Program-made: the position numbers and the translations under genes
The notes under the pieces: model-generated
Seen by the model: only the letters and a program-made list of their open reading frames with translations
What the model was told of the DNA's origin: nothing
The model's database searches: none
From: CAZQVN01 sp964596775
Lineage (GTDB): Bacteria; Eisenbacteria; RBG-16-71-46; JABDJR01; JAWXBZ01
DNA: 8,709 nt
Direction: 5' to 3'
NCBI GenBank assembly: GCA_964596775.1
Contig: CAZQVN010000094.1
Coordinates: 1 to 8,709 of the forward strand
Shown here: one piece after another, positions 6,035-8,709 of the stretch
Position numbering within the stretch: the first letter of the stretch is position 1
How the letters are laid out: each line of letters opens with the position of its first letter

Positions 6035-8708
6035 GAAATCAAAACATCAGGACTCCCCCGCCGGCGGCGCTCCGGACGCCGCACCGCACCCGTCCCGCCC
6101 CGAAGTCCTCGCCCCCGCCGGCACCGAGGAAGCGCTCAAGGTGGCGCTCCAGTGCGGCGCCGACTCGATCTACTTCGGCCTCCAGGAGGGGTTCAACGCC
6201 CGGGCCCGCGCCGGCAATTTTTCCATCGCCACGCTGGCCGACACGGTGGCCCGGATTCACGCCGCCGGGGCCAGGGCCTACCTGACGCTGAACACGCTGC
6301 TGTTCGAGCCCGAGCTTCCGTTCGTGCGTGACGTCGTCAAGGCCGCCCTGAAGGCCGGGGTCGACGCACTGATCGTTCAGGATCCCGCGGTGGCGCTGCT
6401 GGCGCGCGAGACGGCGCCGGCGCTGGAAATCCATGCCAGCACCCAGATGACGATCTCGAGTCCCGAGGCGGCGGTCTTTGCCCAGGATCTCGGCGTGACC
6501 CGGGTCGTCCTTCCGCGCGAACTCTCCGTGAAGGAGATCGAAACGTTCGTGGCCGGCTCGGAACTGGAAACGGAAGTGTTCATCCATGGCGCTCTCTGCG
6601 TGGCCTGGAGCGGGCAGTGCCTGACCTCGGAAGCGTGGGGCGGCCGCTCGGCGAACCGCGGCGAGTGCGCGCAGTCCTGCCGGATGCCCTACGACCTGGT
6701 TCTCGACGACGCCGTGAAGGATCTCGGCGACGTGCGCTACCTGCTCTCCCCCAAGGATCTCGCCGGCGCCCGCGCCGTGGAGGATCTGGCCCGGATCGGC
6801 GTGCACGGCCTGAAGATCGAGGGGCGCCAGAAGGGCCCGCAGTACGTGGCCAGCGCGGTCACCGCCTACCGGCACTGGGTGGATGCCGTGGCCGCCGGTC
6901 GCGCCCACGATCCCGCCGCGCAGAAGCAACTGCAGGCCGACTTGCTGGCCACCTCCCTCGCCTACACGCGCGGTTTCGGCGACGGTTTCCTCGGCGGCTC
7001 CGATCACCAGACGCTCGTGGAAGGACGCTTTCCGAAACACCGCGGCGTGTATCTCGGCCGGGTCGTTAAAATCGGGGCCACGGACGTCGAAATCGAGCCG
7101 GATCCGGAAGGGCGGCCGTGGACCGGCGCGCTCGCGCTCGGAGATCGCGACCAGGGACCGCAGGGGCAAACCGCGGCACCGCTCCGTCACCCGGACGGCC
7201 GCCCCACCGACGGATCCTCCGGCCCCGAAGCGGCGTCGATTGATGTGAAGCCCGGCCACGGCGTCGTCTTCGACGCCGGGCATCCGGAGGACAAGAACGA
7301 ACCGGGCGGTCCCGTGTTCCGCGTTGCGCACCGCGGCGGTCGGACCGTCCTCGGCTTCGGCACGCCGGGCCCCGACCTGGCCCGGGTGAAGCCGGGTCAC
7401 CGGGTGTGGGTGACGAGCGATCCCGCGATCACGCGGGAAACGGACCGGCTGCTCAAGGCCCCGGAGCGGCAGGCGAAGGAAGGGCTCCACGTCGAAGTGG
7501 ACGGATCGGCCGGGCGCCCGCTGATGATCCGGGCCCGCGCGGGACACCGCGAAGCCGCCGTGGAAACGACGACGCCGGCCCAGTCCGCCCGCGGCGCCGG
7601 CCTGTCCGAAGAGGTCCTGCGCGACAAGCTCGGCGCCCTCGGCGATACACCGTTCGAACTCACCGGCATCGACGCCAGCCGGCTCGAGCCCGGGCTGCAC
7701 GTGCCGGTGTCGGAGTTGAAGGCGGCGCGGCGCGCGCTCGTCGCGCAGCTTCTCGCGATGACCGCTCCGCTGCGCGCGGCGGAGAAACCGCGGCCGGCCC
7801 CGGTCGACCGCCCCCGTTTCGAGCTCGACGCGCTCGCACCCGCCGATCCGGCGCCGCACGTGATCCCGCTCTGCCGGAACGATGAACAGCTCGAGGCGGC
7901 CATCGCGGCGGGCTGCGCCGAAGTGGAGCTGGACTGGATGGAGCTGACCGGCCTCGGCATCGCGGTCGAGCGCGCCCGTTCCAAGGGGCTCCGCGTGACC
8001 GTGGCCACGCTCCGCGTCCAGAAACCGGGTGAGCAGGCCATCGACGACAACCTGGCCCGCCTGAAGCCCGACGCCTTCCTCGTCCGTCACTGGGGCGGCC
8101 TGGTGACGTTCGCCGGGAGGCGCGCCGGGAAGAACACGCGCGTCCACGGCGACTTCTCGCTGAACGTCACAAACTCCACGACCGCCCGTCATCTCTTCGA
8201 GTGGGGCCTGGACACGGTGACGGCCTCGCACGATCTCGACGAAAGTCAGCTCTTCGCGATGCTCGAGAACGTGCCCGCCGGGCGGGTCGAGGTCGTCGTG
8301 CACCACCGGATCGCCACGTTCCACACCGAGCACTGCGTGTACTCGCACCTCCTCTCCGGCGGCCGCGACTTTCGCTCCTGCGGCCGCCCGTGCGAGAAAC
8401 ACGAAGTGGGCCTTCGCGACCACCAGCGGCGCATCCATCCGGTCATCGTCGACACCGGCTGCCGGAACACGGTCTTCAATTCGGAAGTCCAGAGCGCCGC
8501 GCGCCTCGTTCCGCGGCTGCTCAAGGCCGGCGTCCGCCGCTACCGCGTCGAGTTCGTCCGTGAAACGCGCCACGAGGCGGCGGTGGCGATCACCGCGTAC
8601 CGGGCGCTCCTGGCCGGCAAGACGACGCCGGGAGACCTGCTGGCAACGCTCGGCGTGAAGGCGAAGCAGGGGGTGAGTGCGCGGGCGATGGAGTTGATGG
8701 AGCACTGA
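6033..8708 (+). CDS. U32-family protein with two U32 domains (RlhA/YdcP-like plus a C-terminal U32 domain), probable Fe-S hydroxylase
   Basis: Usually labelled 'peptidase U32', but studied relatives (RlhA, TrhP, UbiU/UbiV) carry [4Fe-4S] clusters or take part in RNA or ubiquinone hydroxylation, so proteolysis is doubtful. The first U32 domain (about 23-290) starts with EVLAPAG and has GADSIYFGL (42-50), VVLPRELS (158-165), Cys189, Cys196, Cys212 and Cys216, and KIEGRQKGPQYV (261-272). A DUF3656-like beta region follows (about 328-580, beginning EGRFPKHRGVYLGRV), with a low-complexity insert at about 372-402. The C-terminal U32 domain (about 600-860) has HCVYSHLLSG, CGRPCEK and a later Cys: 768, 783, 787 and 810. 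At 891 residues it is longer than E. coli RlhA (about 650) because of that second domain. It is complete, with TGA at 8706-8708. The first 20 residues are disordered and could be dispensable. Substrate is unknown: 23S rRNA hydroxylation as for RlhA is one option. Family assignment is sure; function is inferred. Confidence 0.92.
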   Translation: MKSKHQDSPAGGAPDAAPHPSRPEVLAPAGTEEALKVALQCGADSIYFGLQEGFNARARAGNFSIATLADTVARIHAAGARAYLTLNTLLFEPELPFVRDVVKAALKAGVDALIVQDPAVALLARETAPALEIHASTQMTISSPEAAVFAQDLGVTRVVLPRELSVKEIETFVAGSELETEVFIHGALCVAWSGQCLTSEAWGGRSANRGECAQSCRMPYDLVLDDAVKDLGDVRYLLSPKDLAGARAVEDLARIGVHGLKIEGRQKGPQYVASAVTAYRHWVDAVAAGRAHDPAAQKQLQADLLATSLAYTRGFGDGFLGGSDHQTLVEGRFPKHRGVYLGRVVKIGATDVEIEPDPEGRPWTGALALGDRDQGPQGQTAAPLRHPDGRPTDGSSGPEAASIDVKPGHGVVFDAGHPEDKNEPGGPVFRVAHRGGRTVLGFGTPGPDLARVKPGHRVWVTSDPAITRETDRLLKAPERQAKEGLHVEVDGSAGRPLMIRARAGHREAAVETTTPAQSARGAGLSEEVLRDKLGALGDTPFELTGIDASRLEPGLHVPVSELKAARRALVAQLLAMTAPLRAAEKPRPAPVDRPRFELDALAPADPAPHVIPLCRNDEQLEAAIAAGCAEVELDWMELTGLGIAVERARSKGLRVTVATLRVQKPGEQAIDDNLARLKPDAFLVRHWGGLVTFAGRRAGKNTRVHGDFSLNVTNSTTARHLFEWGLDTVTASHDLDESQLFAMLENVPAGRVEVVVHHRIATFHTEHCVYSHLLSGGRDFRSCGRPCEKHEVGLRDHQRRIHPVIVDTGCRNTVFNSEVQSAARLVPRLLKAGVRRYRVEFVRETRHEAAVAITAYRALLAGKTTPGDLLATLGVKAKQGVSARAMELMEH

Positions 8709-8709
8709 G

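Noticed and set aside
6039..8705. Long open frame (888 residues) antisense to the U32 gene
   Set aside because: It mirrors the U32 gene codon by codon, is Arg/His/Gly-rich and shows no family motif, while the plus strand has conserved U32 motifs throughout.
1..8709. A defence system, CRISPR array, mobile element, tRNA or riboswitch
   Set aside because: Reading both strands, I saw no regularly spaced repeats, transposase or integrase, terminal inverted repeats, tRNA-like cloverleaf or cobalamin-riboswitch signature. In particular the gap upstream of the B12-related genes (1742-1843) is too short for a cobalamin riboswitch.

Overview
The window is high-GC bacterial chromosome with five protein genes, few gaps and no RNA genes, mobile elements or CRISPR. 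Gene content (a Ser/Thr kinase fused to a TolB-N-like and TPR region, a secreted propeller with a signal peptide, a tandem U32 protein, a B12-dependent acyl-CoA mutase with its GTPase) suggests a Gram-negative, probably uncultivated or environmental lineage of the Acidobacteriota / Gemmatimonadota / Eisenbacteria kind. That placement is inference from gene style only; no marker gene is present.

Layout. 1-1741 (minus strand): a two-gene unit, a MeaB-type GTPase chaperone (758-1741) followed after about 40 bp by an adenosylcobalamin-dependent acyl-CoA mutase large subunit (1-717) that runs off the left edge. The GTPase protects and reloads the B12 cofactor of the mutase. The mutase carries Phe and Gln at the two positions where methylmalonyl-CoA mutase has Tyr89 and Arg207, which is the isobutyryl-CoA mutase pattern. 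1844-4645 (minus strand): a 933-residue transmembrane Ser/Thr protein kinase with a cytoplasmic kinase domain, a Pro/Ala-rich linker, one membrane helix, a TolB-N/FlgO-like domain and a TPR array. 4646-4928: a divergent promoter region with a perfect TATAAT for the rightward gene. 4929-5876 (plus strand): an exported protein of unknown role that looks like a six-bladed propeller. 5877-6032: a spacer with two hairpins, the second a likely terminator. 6033-8708 (plus strand): a complete 891-residue U32-family protein with two U32 domains, each carrying four cysteines suited to an iron-sulfur cluster. It is more likely an RNA- or metabolite-hydroxylating enzyme than a peptidase.

Only the GTPase and mutase clearly work together. 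The kinase, propeller and U32 genes look like separate transcription units. I see no new multi-gene system; the points most worth following are the mutase substrate, the double-cluster U32 protein and the small inverted repeats at the two rightward promoters.
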